A DNA stretch of 64,000 nucleotides from Clostridia bacterium (GCA_017434855.1 JAFRUA010000030.1:62001-126000), one strand, 5' to 3'; positions 15,001 through 21,894 are shown, numbered from the stretch's first letter. The notes: generated by a model from the letters alone, not told the origin. Numbers and translations: made by a program.

Positions 15001-18000
15001 ACCATCGCCGACCCGGTCGAGAATCCGACCCCGGCACAGATGGTTGAGGTTACCAAGTGGACCGTCGATAAGGCCGACGTCCTGATGTACATCCTGTCCA
15101 CCGTCTGCACCGAAGACTTCCTGGCCTTCATCATCAAGGTCGCGAAGCTTGAGGAACCGGAGGATCCGGAAGCCATCAACGTGGTTGACATCGTCAACGG
15201 CCTTGCCGGCAAACAGAACGAACTGGTCGATCTGATCATCATGCTCCTGACGAAGTATGACCTGCATTACATCAAGATCGAGCAGGAGAACATCACCAAG
15301 ATCGCAGTTGCTCAGAAGGGCAGCGCCACCAAGGCAGAGATCGGCAGCGCGCTCAGCACGCTTGACAATCTGATCCCGGTGGTCCTCGGCCTGCTGACCG
15401 AGTACAGCTCACTGAACGATCTGCTCATGAGCTTCATCGATAACACGGATGACAACGGCAAAGACCTTGCAAACATCCTGCTCAACCTCATCGTGCCGCT
15501 GCTTGCGGGCCTTGAGAGCGGCAGCCTTGACCTTGCCCAGATCCTTGAATACGTCAGCCGGTTCTCCAACATCGATGTGAGCCTTGACCCGACCGCGTTT
15601 GCAGGCGGACCGCTTGCGGACTTCATCAACGACCTGAAGACGGCTGTTGACGCAGAGAACCGCAGAGATCCTGTCACGAACAAGGACGGCAAATACAAGT
15701 ACACCTACACGAAGGACGGCGAAACCTTCAAGTACTACAACGAGAGCAAAGACCTGACCGAGGCCGAGATCGACGGCGAGACCTATGCGGTCACGCTGGT
15801 CACCAAGGCGCACGTCTTCGGTTGGAGCGACATCGCTGACAAGTACATGAAGTACGTCTACACCTACAGCTACACGGATGGCGAAGACACCGTCACCGGT
15901 GACTATTACGCCGCTGCGGCAGGCTTGACCTCCGCGACCATCACGGTCGGCGGCGCAAGCAAGACCGTCACCCTGACCGCCGTTATGGACGAAGAGACCC
16001 CGACCGCACAGGCGCAGAAGGTCTACATCGACTATGACTTCGGTGTTGACAACCTTGATAAGCTGGTTGACCTTCTGACCGCAGCGCTCAAGCCGCTCGA
16101 CAAGGTCTTCGAGATCCTGCTTGACGGCGAAGATATCGTGATCCTTGAGGATACCGAGCATACCGGCGACGACAAGGCAGAGATCCGCGTCACCGGCGGC
16201 AACGGCTTCAACTACGCGATCATCCCGTTGATGGAAGCGTTCGGCATCGAAATCGATCTGGACGATTACGCAGCAGACGTTGCGTCCACCGGCTCGCACA
16301 TCCACTATATCCTGACGAAGCTTGTCGGTCTTGTGAACGAGATCCTCGAAGCTCCGATCAGCACGCTCCTTGAAAAACTTGCGAACATCTTCTACTTCAT
16401 CGGTTCCGACGGTATCAACACGATCATTGCGAACCTGCTTCTGCCGGTCAACGCGCTGGCGCAGCAGATCGACGACGTGATCCCGTTCGCCGTGAGCATC
16501 GACATCGACAAGGTGCTTGAGAGCGGCAACTTCAGCGACATCCTTGGCCTTTACATCGGCAAGGCGCACACCTGCCCGGCAGGCGTCACGGTTGACCTCG
16601 GTGCACGGAAGCTCGCAAGACTCATCAACAACTTCATCAGCGAGATCAAGATCAACGAAGGCGAAGCGAACGAGATCGTTCTCACCCTTGACCTTGACCT
16701 TGACTGGAACAAGATTGCGTCCAAGATGGCACAGATCGCAGACGGCGAAACCTATGCAACCGGCGCGGCTCTGAAGAAGACGCCGTCCGCACAGGTCTAT
16801 GACGGCAACGAAGCCAATGCGTCCGTCCCGGGTCTGGTGAACATCGAGGGCGAAAAGGTCGATACGTTCCTGGCTCTGCTTGAGGCGATCCTGACCGACA
16901 ACAACAAGGCGCAGATCGTTGACCTCATCAAGGGAATCCTGCCCGACAGCATGAAGGAAGAGCAGAAAGAGATCATCACAGAGATCATCGAGAACCCGAA
17001 CGCCATCGACAACCTGATCGTTGACCTGATCCTCCTGCTCAACAAGGAGGGCGCACCGGTCACCGATTACCTGGGCTTCGTGTTCAAGTACTTCGGCCTG
17101 CTTGACGGCTTCATCGTGAAGGATGGCGTCGGCGACGCGATCGTCAGCCTTGACAAGGTCATCAGCAAGGCAGCCCCGATCGTCCTGAGCTTCATTCCCG
17201 AAAATACAGAGGATCCGGATGCGATCATCAACAAGATCAAGGCCTCTGACGCCGACACGCTTGCCGGCCTGGTGGACGATGTTCTGAACAACATCGTGTT
17301 CACCGACGAAATGATGGAAGTGCTCACCGACCTGGTCCTGCCGGTCCTTGGCGGTCTTGACCCGTCGCTGATCGAAACGATCGAAAAGCTGACCAAGATT
17401 GACCTGTCCCCGGCCGCCTTCAAGGCAGCGTTTGACGCGAGCAGCCTGACCGCGTTCGCGACACAGTTCAGCACCTATATCGGTGAAGACACCACCTGGG
17501 CAGCGGTTGTTGAACACAACACCGTCGGCGAAGGCGAAGATGCCGACCTGAAGGCGATCTTCACAGGCGTCGATTCCCAGAACGAATTTGTTGATATCCT
17601 TCTGACTCTGATCACCCCGCTTGAGCCGGTACTCAGCTTCCTGCTGACGGGCGGCACGCTGTCGATCTATGGCGGCGAGACCCCGGCCCTGACACTGGGC
17701 GGCGGCAAGGGCTACAGCAAGGCGATCGAACCGCTGGTTGTCTATGGCCTCGGCCTGCACGAGTTCGGCGCAACGATTTCTGCGACCGAACCGGCAAACG
17801 GCATCGAAGCACTCAGAAGCTTCATCAACATGATCCTGAACAACCTGCTTCCGGAACTGAAGCAAGCGCCGGTCACGACGCTGCTGAAGGTCCTCGGCAA
17901 CGCAGCGTTCTTCATCGCGAACAACGATGTCAAGCCGGTCATCAAGAACCTGATCGCTCCGATCGAAACGCTTCTTGACGACTTCAGCGACGTCATCACC

Positions 18001-21000
18001 CGTTCGCAGCTCAACCGTCTGCTGAAATCCTTCATCGGTCTTGGCCTTGACGATATCATCGACATCGGTGAGAACCAGGGCAAGAACCTTGTGGACTTCA
18101 TCAACAAGTACCTGCAGATCAAGCTGATTGACGAAGAGACCGGCGAAGAGATCATGGCGGTCGGCGCACTGCCCGACACCTTCTTCGTGGATCTGTCGAA
18201 GGCCTGCATCCGCAACGACACCCCGTCCGGCGACATCGCCGTCGGCACGGATCTGACGAAGTGGCATGTCGAGATCGACGCGGCCCTGTACTACATCCTG
18301 AAGACTGCGCTGTCTGAGGATATGCTGGCTGTCATCGCCGACCTGGCCAAGATCGAGAAACCGTCCGACACCTATGATATCATCATCGGACTGGCGGGCA
18401 AAGAAGACGAAGTGATCGACATTCTGCTGAAGCTGCTTCACAAGTACCTTGTCTCCTTCGCAGTTTACAACGAGCAGGCACTCATCAAGTCTGAAGCGGA
18501 CGGCACCAACAACACATTGACAGACGAACAGCACGATCAACTTATCACGGCGCTTGAGGGCATCGACGGCCTGATCCCGACGATCCTCGGCCTGATCCCG
18601 AGCATCGACGCGACCGATCTGAAGTCGCTGGTCTACGGCATGATCGCAGACGCTGACCTCGGCAACACGATCATGAACCTGATCGTCCCGCTGCTCGCGA
18701 ACATTGACAATCTGGAAGGCGTTGACCTGGCGCAGATCCTCGGCTACGTCAACGAATACACCAACCTCGGCATCAGCTCCATCGCTCCGAAGGCCTTTGC
18801 AAACGACACCTTCGGCAGCAAGCTGAAGACGTTCATGAACAGCGAAGCCGCTGCGAAGGGCGTTGCGCTTGACGAGCTGAAGTGGTCCGACATCGCCGAA
18901 GCGCATACCAAGTACGTCTACGTCGCCACGATCGACGGCGAAGAAGTTACCCAGTATGATGCGGCAATGGCCAGCACCAAGAACTTCGACGGTGTGACCT
19001 ACACGCTGAAGCTGACCGACGAAGGCGAGCCCGCAACTGCGGTCCGTCTGGATTATGATTGGGCAGTCACCGACCTTGGCGGTCTGGTTGACCTGGTCTG
19101 CGACTTCCTGCTGCCGCTGAACAAGGTGGTCTCCATCATCCTGATGGGCGGCACCAAGCGCGTACCGTTCGAGACCGACGGCACGCACAACGGCTCCATG
19201 ATCACCGCGTTTGACGAAATCAACATCATGGGCGGCAATGGCTACAACTACGCGATCATCCAGCTGCTTGAGCTCCTGGGCGTCGACACCATGACGCAGA
19301 GCGAGTATGAGGCAGCGGTTGAGGCCGCAAACGGCAGCCCGCTGTACCCGATCCTGAACGCACTGGTTGACCGTGTGGACGAGATCCTCGGCGCGCCGAT
19401 CTCCAATGTCCTCGACATCTTTGCAAATCTCTGCTATGTCATCGGCGAGGATAACCTGGAAGTGATCATCGCGAACATCCTCGCGCCGATCAACACCATC
19501 ATCGAGGCGGTCGACGGCCTGTTCCCGATCGCGATCCGTCTGAATCTCGGCGAGATGCTTGACGGCAGCGACGACGGCGACAACGGCATCACCACCAAGA
19601 TCGGTGCCGCACACATCGGTATCCCGGCCGGCATCTCCATCGCGCTCACAAGCACCGACATCAACAACCTGCTCACCAGCTTGATCGACAAGACCGGCAT
19701 TGGTCTCACGATCGACCTTGACTGGATCAAGATGGCAACGATGGCTGCCGCGGACGAAAACGGCGACCACTATGCCGACAAGGTCCAGAGCAAGCTGGAT
19801 CCGTCCTATGATCTGTATCCGCTGGTGGATTCCGACGATAAGGACACCACGGGCAGCAACATGTGGAATGTGGTCGGCGACAAGGCGTATGCCTTCGAGA
19901 CCCTGCTCAAGATGCTCCTGACGGAAGAGAACATCCACGCGATCCTTGAACTGATCGGCAAGGGTGACGGCTTCGGTGAACCGATTGACTCGCTCATCGA
20001 AGAGATCATCGAAGATCCGACGAAGCTCATCGACCTGATTCTGTCGCTGCTTGGCGCGGAACCGAACATGATTCCGGAACAGAACATGAAGATTCAGGGC
20101 GTCCTCGGCTTCGACTACAGACCGTACGTCACCATGACGAAGTCCAACGCTGATGTCCTTGCTTCCCAGCTTGACGGCGTGATCCAGCGCATCATGACCA
20201 CCGCTGGCGTCGGCTCGCTGAAGCAGTTCGTCGGTACGAACTACATCACCAACGAAATGGTCAGCAACCTGGTTGACAAGATCTTCGGCCTGCTCGGCAA
20301 CGGCAGCGTCGATCCGATCCTTGAAACCATCGCGAACCTTGAGAACGACAAACCTGAAGAAGAGCGCATCCTTGACCTCAGAGTGACCAAGTTCAAGGAA
20401 GTCTATGACTCCATCGGCTTCACCGCCGGCTCCAGAGTCCTCGGCAACGCCGAGAAGTGGGAGGATGTTGGTTCCGCAACCGGCATCAACTGGGGCTTCC
20501 GTAACGGTGACGTCAAGGGCTTCGCAGATACGTTTGCGAAACTCCTGACCCCGCTCAACGGCATCCTGAAACTCCTGCTCATGGGCGACGGCACCAGCCT
20601 TGAGCTCTTCGGCCTCATCAACATCAAGGGCTCCAACGGTTATGATTACGCGATCATCCCGCTGCTTGAAGCGCTCGGCTTCTCTGCGGCGCAGGTGAAG
20701 ACGTTTGATCAGTACAAGGCTGCCGTCGAAGCAGATGAATCTCAGCTGCTCGGCTACATCCTTGAACGTGTGGCGACCCTGGTTGACAAGCTGCTCACCA
20801 CGCCGGTCGATACGCTGCTTGGCATCCTGCCGAACTTCGCGTACTTCCTGTCCGGTGAAGGCCTCTACATCGCAGTGGCCGACCTGCTCGCTCCGGTCTT
20901 CAAGATCGTCAAACTGATCGCGACCGTCTTTACAATCAATGACGTCGCACTCATCGAATACCTGCATCTTGACAAGACGCTGCATCTGATCGACTTCGGT

Positions 21001-21735
21001 ATCGAGATCCTTGAAAAGAAGTATGACTTCCGTATTCCGGAGATCGACTTCTACAAGCTCGCGATCCAGGGCGCAGAGGGCACGCAGGAGGTTGCAACCT
21101 CCAGAACGCAGGCTGCCAACTCCTTCGCAAACCTGCTGAAGGTCAGCCAGGTCGACGAGTACATCGAGAACTACCCGACCGGCTATGAAGGCAGAGAACA
21201 GAAGCTGACCCAGACCAAGATCGTGGCGGATAAGGGCGACACCCTGACGCTGGTTCTGACCTGGCTGCTCAAGATGTTCGGTGAAGAAGGCAACAAGCAG
21301 GCGCTTGCCAACTGGCTGTCTGATGTGTTTGACCTGTCTGCGGAAGGCGGCTCCAGAAAGACCGTCGGCAACGCGATCAATGAACTCTTCGGTGCGCTTG
21401 ACGCGAACCACGCCGCTGAATTCATCATCTCCGCGCTGTTCCAGCTGTTCGGCGTTGCACTTGTGGTTGACGCAGTCTACAACGGCAGCCTTGACACTGC
21501 GAAGCTGATCCTTCAGAGAATGTTCAACGGCCTGGCAGAAGGCCCGGATACCTGCATCTATGCAGGCATTGCAGACGCGATGCAGCAGATCACGGGCGTC
21601 TGGAAACAGACCGTCGGTACGGACGAAGAGTATCACGAAGCGGTTGAAGAAGCGCACGAATCCCTGAACTGGTTCCAGAGATTGATCCGCGCGATCAAGG
21701 AATTCTTCCGCAAGCTCTTCAGCTTTGGTCGCTGA
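1..21735 (+). CDS. Giant secreted-type repeat protein, C-terminal part (partial at left edge)
   Basis: The frame is open from base 1, so the true start lies upstream; the GTG at 19 is not a credible start. At least 7,244 residues are visible. The sequence is a chain of long units built from amphipathic hydrophobic helices. Each unit has a 'PL-x-x-(V/I)-(L/F)-x-x-LL-x-G' helix, a 'GGNGY-x-x-AIIPLLEALG' signature, an 'APV-x-TLL-x-x-LPNLxYFI' helix, two or three 'LL/II' helices, a 'TDDMMNTILGLIxxLLGG' helix, an 'IDLTPxAF' turn and often 'TWSDIAAxYxKYxY' followed by a variable beta-rich acidic insert. Cysteines are rare. The C-terminus is NWFQRLIRAIKEFFRKLF plus SFGR, the amphipathic tail seen in other secreted proteins here. 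There is no LPxTG, SLH or dockerin pair. A signal peptide would be upstream and cannot be seen. I recognise no named family. A surface or matrix structural role is inference. The only recognisable relative is the protein at 29833-32472. Confidence 0.9.
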   Translation, partial: ASNLTTVNWTSLKGGNRYVPMANSPLDALFTGLGQLLFGDTNAGVTALLDKPITVLASVLPNVCYFLYEYNSDGTMTNNLSIAVQNLIAPVLQLLKIVDPVLERIIALDIEGLLDKYLDIETLLNDLISRLISGTEENAYSTYIDTLDFAALAADGSEYAQTLPTKRYKGTSSTSEVFTYFTATPGQLLITLLRQVLTPELVIFLGDMIMGIFENMGVQTAYDVESNERIQGIVTNIVNNLNTLATAAEGADHNYSAKRVDILTGLIIDLLTEYSPDGTEYYFYEYMNKVDSEITTTMQSDAWKDYYIESDGYDWDSVDVDEHGDKLFTRAEVEDAIANLDYVIQKALPDILAALYEEGMLSLNMVEGVMDYTSGSGFWELVKGLLSTNLLTDDFINMVANALFGLIGGSGGTVDAVMNILTSAGIDFTAKHFYQIAPNTGLGSYMRYGFDPNSIDAEAGTARIAGETVEFGWAQIIENHYKDGDGNINWKYETYEDSDLLKPDDEGHPVKLTEKEKDDEGHEIDKLAYNEATGQYEPVYARSLTASEYPRVKDGSQYVYEYKNKDGETVEFKSEYSFLKAILILKNSDGEEYGDPIICPPSEDLIDAGNTYKLTAKVNKEATPLWTWNLDSIEGATSAETFIAKKNAFLDDIWLMISPLDDVFKALFAGKDLKLFKDENDVGALNIKGVDGYANVFVPLFNALGLEQILNYISTNPADTSNPTGETMLQYINRVSGRAGTDDEIQPDLLTAAEYQAMMEEENGTEKAIKYIANDVLGFVEIVTTFPIATLTQALPTLAYFIYGDGLTTLVQNLLIPVTTLTNIIGWKTDPAAGIITVKVDEILAAVLEGVISMLRNDEQVNWSAIQNLLQAKIEYNEETGQIETHYIDDFKPNLTKTLLRLLGSLEFDLSGILKPKDAPEDDGVDYMHSVVFFLDKDAENAAKAKLAEAAAATNPADATTLKDEAAELRANALREFIKSLAAIGDSYGYLGESCPVNSVAGYSGNVSDLVKIDAQGQVTVSKAEVLMFLVDFIKQNTTIMEMVGNLLGYDLTDDNKDEILDEVLTNVFNNPEALVDLIVDLLTGYKTIDSTPFQLKKIENETHYEFYEDRGYSTLDDVREHNSTASADEQVSEISRVKTAAAIDNLDGLVGTILNLLKEQLAGDGGFLTALGLTEDDDLTIRSIIDKALERKLLTDDMINSLVGMLINVLGNGKSTNIINVIVKILDGAGFSFTPQTVKANVSQLAGTIGTHKKWNQVAAENLEYAYEYLTGETTDEGEAVTAKVYSPTAGLTSALIDLATGKITTDTEVGVEKALTPVWVQVEKKDPVTGEVILDEEGNPVMEDSDVQEQAVQLHLTWGVESLDDLVDLVWNLISPLHAVFELLFTGKELVIYDKIKIEGLEGYQTVIYPLLKSLAIDKLYEADAAKEKTNDLTKPYLAGGILTPQAFMQAVYGSTATFATDADDTYYLVSDSDLTDNNYKLILTTLIDAIEALIYSLADRPMNTLLTILPYLARFLISDGADVLIENLLVPVTTITNKIKAIYEIDILGMLKKLLVEAVEKSNEDVGAKTTSYTNPAKQASARAALAAYLLREINEATGETGAAGNADMNDFLVRAFAVGNDGTSTSSLGGDTSAYAEYTILDILWQVIDNISFDVGEGGNKQTIQLRSILSDTIFDDLASCAWIYSEDSAQQSVIADVEFTVTTLSTGTLKRIGGNAYRTREVNDTDLDYVVDRETVLLEVLDKLLFTPGIRNLLVTLLNINYENLGLDKEYGDHFDIENANTDYLLAVLLYSIFENQEPLERLLIDLLSWYQVKYQAKVVRDTPEQYDELDAAAAIDYEAAEVNKEQLEQLPAKIDKLVGTIIPAVIGFLPEGALGGLTIEGNTTEAIIENLVVGFFKDTPASEDAEAKDGLATTLMATLISLLGGNEMVGNIVGMLPDLIDGVDLTLKAFMDSSTAINTYFAPYDADGDGKVTWKEAYDGLKSIRTYKDETIREAGEGEVATTEGNVITITAADDATDVHYVITITGSETAGGKIVLTENGDGEFVSKTKTVNEGSYSVLYTYNADDEITGCTAYVNAADEADRYIYQSKLNEETNACELVKEVKLFDETAYPEETYTYTADADEGITTVKQGDVVKAIYETKSLKMFKLDDSGNRIVDTEASTEETTVYKYLTFVPYSYEVKLTGTNSFGIATYDDVFDFLGQIVTPLVPILKFLLSEQDLIILDGVMLTAGDGYDRFIIPLFEAFGIAPVVKNETTGEYDHQILTKAEFNALPDDQYARKVLDYVDLVIKKIVETPVETIIDALPQLLFFIYSGGLTQGLQQLVAPLTTLVDLVNEITANWVDINGEGNGEAPYEGYYQAIDIYGLITNFIKNNETIGALVDTSDWNDLYDIIAGFTSADALEGMLYKLLAKNIVLKDAEGKPIEVDGETQPDTAKITQIYTTIGAAADGTGLFAALLGKIGTVDYLATARSCETMGAKPTGDEKDTVYHTDYKFVGIKANRADTIMAILGDLLLGGETSLLEVILDIAGVEVEGTVAEILDKVTGENRYVIIRVLLEYFFNYEVDTMDMEYLSFDKVNYDYDTFKTDTKLTQRKLRRSIRKLDGTLLTLVPELIPLLEENETFKAILKNFSDTSNITIKDIVDQLLTDYAINDDMMNTILGLIIGLLGGEDLASTLNTVLPLVDKLVEYDLTPAGFAAKATGEVANFLNARITAIRTAKDDNAYEPTWSEIAEAYLQYVYTATEQEDGADKLDEDGKPITITYTSANANLAGTTVELDSKGKEVETAGDGTIYKLSNAYVTKTETPEGSEEEVTLYKYTYTLNAGEENEETKTYWDVLDTLSGTVVNVGDDGSQTVTIVRAKKVVLTENWGIDAAVDTHSDGSATDEKIDAFIAVLGGALQPVLGILDFLLRGKDINVLPSKDEEGHYIIEDGEIKDVLTIIGGEGYRALYELFRGLAVQDSALVTPATFATYDNATDVLSAIINPILNVVEQVENGPVEYILTLLPTLSYFIANGGVEYVIKQLLAPAFALLDIVNPVIGPLIDNLITKYLGKYLLILNPDGAEKIEVPQGADPMDYAILDGDDQPIVDADGDPIVFDIDDIFGIIGENGSNLVALLNKVLSGVLMTVKNPDAVFNFEALNTIEVFQLLPATFFSDYASHTITINKKTSASKVYYFLEKQAGEETLKAKVAQNVYNMNDYPGYEITDTRYVVDVFKVDIADSLVYLLDSVLSEALLNQVNLIIADKMDEGEVRDAISGILNGIVNSENNGLKVAEVITALFEGYDVTYAEWVNRYITVDHSDYDDLSSDELKDQVAVIPTKLDNVLNAAVPVLKNLLPDLITGDGTKPVSETVQSILDALADSNDLESLIKNVLSTLLINDGLMSTIFDLLVGLLKGIDPNLIKTINKVLPILAIELDLTPAGIKAIAETNHIAGLTEYLGEVTEDTTWADIAAKYTKYGYTYIVPGVDGAEDETVEYYDADDNKATLTVGEGEDAVIYTLTKLFEQEEVDGVKVDKTEQTYTVVDGKKMYNYTRDDNGEAYTDETAGLDKAVIGGVEVAITAVMQKVRATKVDSADKNIVWGVNSLQSIVDILGPILDPFSDLLRVVFQGMTLTLINNGGEYEPVLTNQYTANDAGGIDVTTEPDDSRDGKEIGNGYLEIRGSNGYEQALVPLLEALGLRTTGEGALLTQEQFNEKTTATQMLTYLVAEIEAVLSNLESAPVGFLAKNLASLVYFIANDGVATLVDSALAFVNALLSVVSEFYEIKLEDFVDLFYTIKLEDTHTGKIDAETHEEIVKKGLLSTINDLLNGALEDKGVSITLTRDMLYTLAGKLGDFETYDSARSTAMSYLLTTDGQKVDKDGNPTEGVAGKSTTIVGQEKYFLSGLVGFILGTPEIVDLIEALLPGPDDEGKPNQITEIVTGILNDPDGVEGILTILAKLFNKYVVTYLAIEEPEAALALEKVAIPYYDTTEGADNSENRTVTKAQTSAAITTLDGLINEILPLFIEDFTSLSDFIGNFLYNDELVTKLLDLIVGALGGMDAKTMDTIEMVLGIVKDVLGEEYDIQLTPAAFLANEPRLAAYFDGKTTWSDIAAQYMKYGYTYVVPGEGDAEPETVEYYDYDADKATVTIGEGTDAKTYTLTKLFDDEKTEPVTRVNADVTEYKYTYVNADEETVVYWGAEAGLTKATIEGVEYTLTAVTTPVRVTKVDSAEKLFAEGSTYSLGITDADTLISFVCNLLKPADPILKVLLGGGVYEFESHDPRIYGDSISAFEEINIMGGSGYNYAIIPLLEMFGITTVDGAPLKTQAEYNALIENESPLKYILTAVLSLLDASNLNAPVSFILSKLANIAYYVSQNGLTKIVANLIAPVSEVIRSIEGILPIAVVIDIPAALDDDDETGIVNFKMGSDVPADMEVGLTVDLNGDTLENLVNALITKYLPEFSIPINFATLAGQCAAASGETITYTDSKVDPKWDIVKWSRSGAEWIKNLTGDPADTLIALIELIVNSDNVQALLDKINYTPDMLPEQIRDELSTIIDRLVADPDPIVDAIIKLLSEGYDVVGRDMLFRYLGTLVYDYGTDAHGLTPLGREAKVNESITKLDQILNRAVPKVIDLLAEQEEPIEIITKIKEGLGTQDATIENIVNYFLNDFVFKDDLVNTIMGALVGVLGGMEEGTFSTVSKLVKKLLNIDLTTAGIVETLGASSKIGSFIGAAESWADLAAQYKKYVYVATIDGEEVEKYNATEQASIEIDGVTYTLKKDDDNQPVTKVVVDYTWNVTDKASFMAVVDELLTVVDPLLEWLLNGQDITIFVDSLKLKGGNAYSGAIVPLAKALGIDIDEDAATGVAMVDSLVDGIFGLVEDIEAAPVSTILEVIGNLSYLIANDGVATVIENLISPITGLLTLFESIISREEINGLIKKFVVINGTAYGLDDIINIAGPKGEKLIAILNELLSGLTATGEGETVTVTNYLSENFFVDLCKYAINYVTPTIADPVENPTPAQMVEVTKWTVDKADVLMYILSTVCTEDFLAFIIKVAKLEEPEDPEAINVVDIVNGLAGKQNELVDLIIMLLTKYDLHYIKIEQENITKIAVAQKGSATKAEIGSALSTLDNLIPVVLGLLTEYSSLNDLLMSFIDNTDDNGKDLANILLNLIVPLLAGLESGSLDLAQILEYVSRFSNIDVSLDPTAFAGGPLADFINDLKTAVDAENRRDPVTNKDGKYKYTYTKDGETFKYYNESKDLTEAEIDGETYAVTLVTKAHVFGWSDIADKYMKYVYTYSYTDGEDTVTGDYYAAAAGLTSATITVGGASKTVTLTAVMDEETPTAQAQKVYIDYDFGVDNLDKLVDLLTAALKPLDKVFEILLDGEDIVILEDTEHTGDDKAEIRVTGGNGFNYAIIPLMEAFGIEIDLDDYAADVASTGSHIHYILTKLVGLVNEILEAPISTLLEKLANIFYFIGSDGINTIIANLLLPVNALAQQIDDVIPFAVSIDIDKVLESGNFSDILGLYIGKAHTCPAGVTVDLGARKLARLINNFISEIKINEGEANEIVLTLDLDLDWNKIASKMAQIADGETYATGAALKKTPSAQVYDGNEANASVPGLVNIEGEKVDTFLALLEAILTDNNKAQIVDLIKGILPDSMKEEQKEIITEIIENPNAIDNLIVDLILLLNKEGAPVTDYLGFVFKYFGLLDGFIVKDGVGDAIVSLDKVISKAAPIVLSFIPENTEDPDAIINKIKASDADTLAGLVDDVLNNIVFTDEMMEVLTDLVLPVLGGLDPSLIETIEKLTKIDLSPAAFKAAFDASSLTAFATQFSTYIGEDTTWAAVVEHNTVGEGEDADLKAIFTGVDSQNEFVDILLTLITPLEPVLSFLLTGGTLSIYGGETPALTLGGGKGYSKAIEPLVVYGLGLHEFGATISATEPANGIEALRSFINMILNNLLPELKQAPVTTLLKVLGNAAFFIANNDVKPVIKNLIAPIETLLDDFSDVITRSQLNRLLKSFIGLGLDDIIDIGENQGKNLVDFINKYLQIKLIDEETGEEIMAVGALPDTFFVDLSKACIRNDTPSGDIAVGTDLTKWHVEIDAALYYILKTALSEDMLAVIADLAKIEKPSDTYDIIIGLAGKEDEVIDILLKLLHKYLVSFAVYNEQALIKSEADGTNNTLTDEQHDQLITALEGIDGLIPTILGLIPSIDATDLKSLVYGMIADADLGNTIMNLIVPLLANIDNLEGVDLAQILGYVNEYTNLGISSIAPKAFANDTFGSKLKTFMNSEAAAKGVALDELKWSDIAEAHTKYVYVATIDGEEVTQYDAAMASTKNFDGVTYTLKLTDEGEPATAVRLDYDWAVTDLGGLVDLVCDFLLPLNKVVSIILMGGTKRVPFETDGTHNGSMITAFDEINIMGGNGYNYAIIQLLELLGVDTMTQSEYEAAVEAANGSPLYPILNALVDRVDEILGAPISNVLDIFANLCYVIGEDNLEVIIANILAPINTIIEAVDGLFPIAIRLNLGEMLDGSDDGDNGITTKIGAAHIGIPAGISIALTSTDINNLLTSLIDKTGIGLTIDLDWIKMATMAAADENGDHYADKVQSKLDPSYDLYPLVDSDDKDTTGSNMWNVVGDKAYAFETLLKMLLTEENIHAILELIGKGDGFGEPIDSLIEEIIEDPTKLIDLILSLLGAEPNMIPEQNMKIQGVLGFDYRPYVTMTKSNADVLASQLDGVIQRIMTTAGVGSLKQFVGTNYITNEMVSNLVDKIFGLLGNGSVDPILETIANLENDKPEEERILDLRVTKFKEVYDSIGFTAGSRVLGNAEKWEDVGSATGINWGFRNGDVKGFADTFAKLLTPLNGILKLLLMGDGTSLELFGLINIKGSNGYDYAIIPLLEALGFSAAQVKTFDQYKAAVEADESQLLGYILERVATLVDKLLTTPVDTLLGILPNFAYFLSGEGLYIAVADLLAPVFKIVKLIATVFTINDVALIEYLHLDKTLHLIDFGIEILEKKYDFRIPEIDFYKLAIQGAEGTQEVATSRTQAANSFANLLKVSQVDEYIENYPTGYEGREQKLTQTKIVADKGDTLTLVLTWLLKMFGEEGNKQALANWLSDVFDLSAEGGSRKTVGNAINELFGALDANHAAEFIISALFQLFGVALVVDAVYNGSLDTAKLILQRMFNGLAEGPDTCIYAGIADAMQQITGVWKQTVGTDEEYHEAVEEAHESLNWFQRLIRAIKEFFRKLFSFGR
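2059..20700 (+). repeat. Eleven-unit coding repeat inside the giant gene
   Basis: The G-x-GY / IPLLEALG signature starts at 2059, 4198, 6706, 8848, 11011, 12862, 14482, 16189, 17695, 19225 and 20623. A twelfth unit is cut by the left edge, with only its later helices visible from about base 60. Spacings are about 2139, 2508, 2142, 2163, 1851, 1620, 1707, 1506, 1530 and 1398 bases, so the units shorten toward the C-terminus. The shortening comes mainly from smaller beta-rich inserts. Units are diverged at the DNA level, so this is an old duplication series and not a recent tandem array. Confidence 0.85.
5911..5946 (+). other. EF-hand-like calcium loop in the giant protein
   Basis: Translation around this point reads DADGDGKVTWKE, which matches the canonical 12-residue EF-hand loop (D1, D3, D5, G6, hydrophobic at 8, E12). 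It lies in the hinge after the IDLTP-like turn of one unit. A degenerate relative (DGDGNINWK) sits at the equivalent hinge near base 1447. Calcium binding follows from the loop consensus and is not shown here. Confidence 0.6.
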
Positions 21736-21775
21736 TTGAACTGACGAAGTAAGTTCATCGACCCACAGAACTATG

Positions 21776-21803
21776 CCCCCTGCTCGAAAGAGCAGGGGGT
21801 TTC
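21776..21803 (+). terminator. Intrinsic terminator after the giant gene
   Basis: A 9-bp perfect stem (CCCCCTGCT / AGCAGGGGG, 21776-21784 with 21791-21799), a 6-base loop and a short T run. It is placed 40 bases after the stop codon. Confidence 0.85.
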
Positions 21804-21858
21804 TGCGTGGTGCAGGCTTGTAATTTACGGATTAGCTATGGATTTTTTTGCCTTTTTG

Positions 21859-21867
21859 TGATAGAAT
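21859..21867 (+). promoter_or_regulatory. Extended -10 promoter for the ArsC-like gene
   Basis: TGATAGAAT is an extended -10 (TGn plus TAGAAT at 21862-21867). No convincing -35 is present. It lies between the terminator of the giant gene and the start at 21895. Confidence 0.45.
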
Positions 21868-21894
21868 ATGAAAAAAGGCAAAGGAGTGCGCGAT

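Noticed and set aside
15409-21657. Very long open frames on the minus strand opposite the giant gene (up to about 2,080 codons), and others near 9505-12813 and 14143-15267
   Set aside because: They follow from the strong codon bias of the sense gene, which avoids TTA, CTA and TCA and so leaves one antisense frame without stops. No ribosome binding site, promoter or recognisable domain was found, and composition is Arg/Asp/Val rich as expected of shadows.
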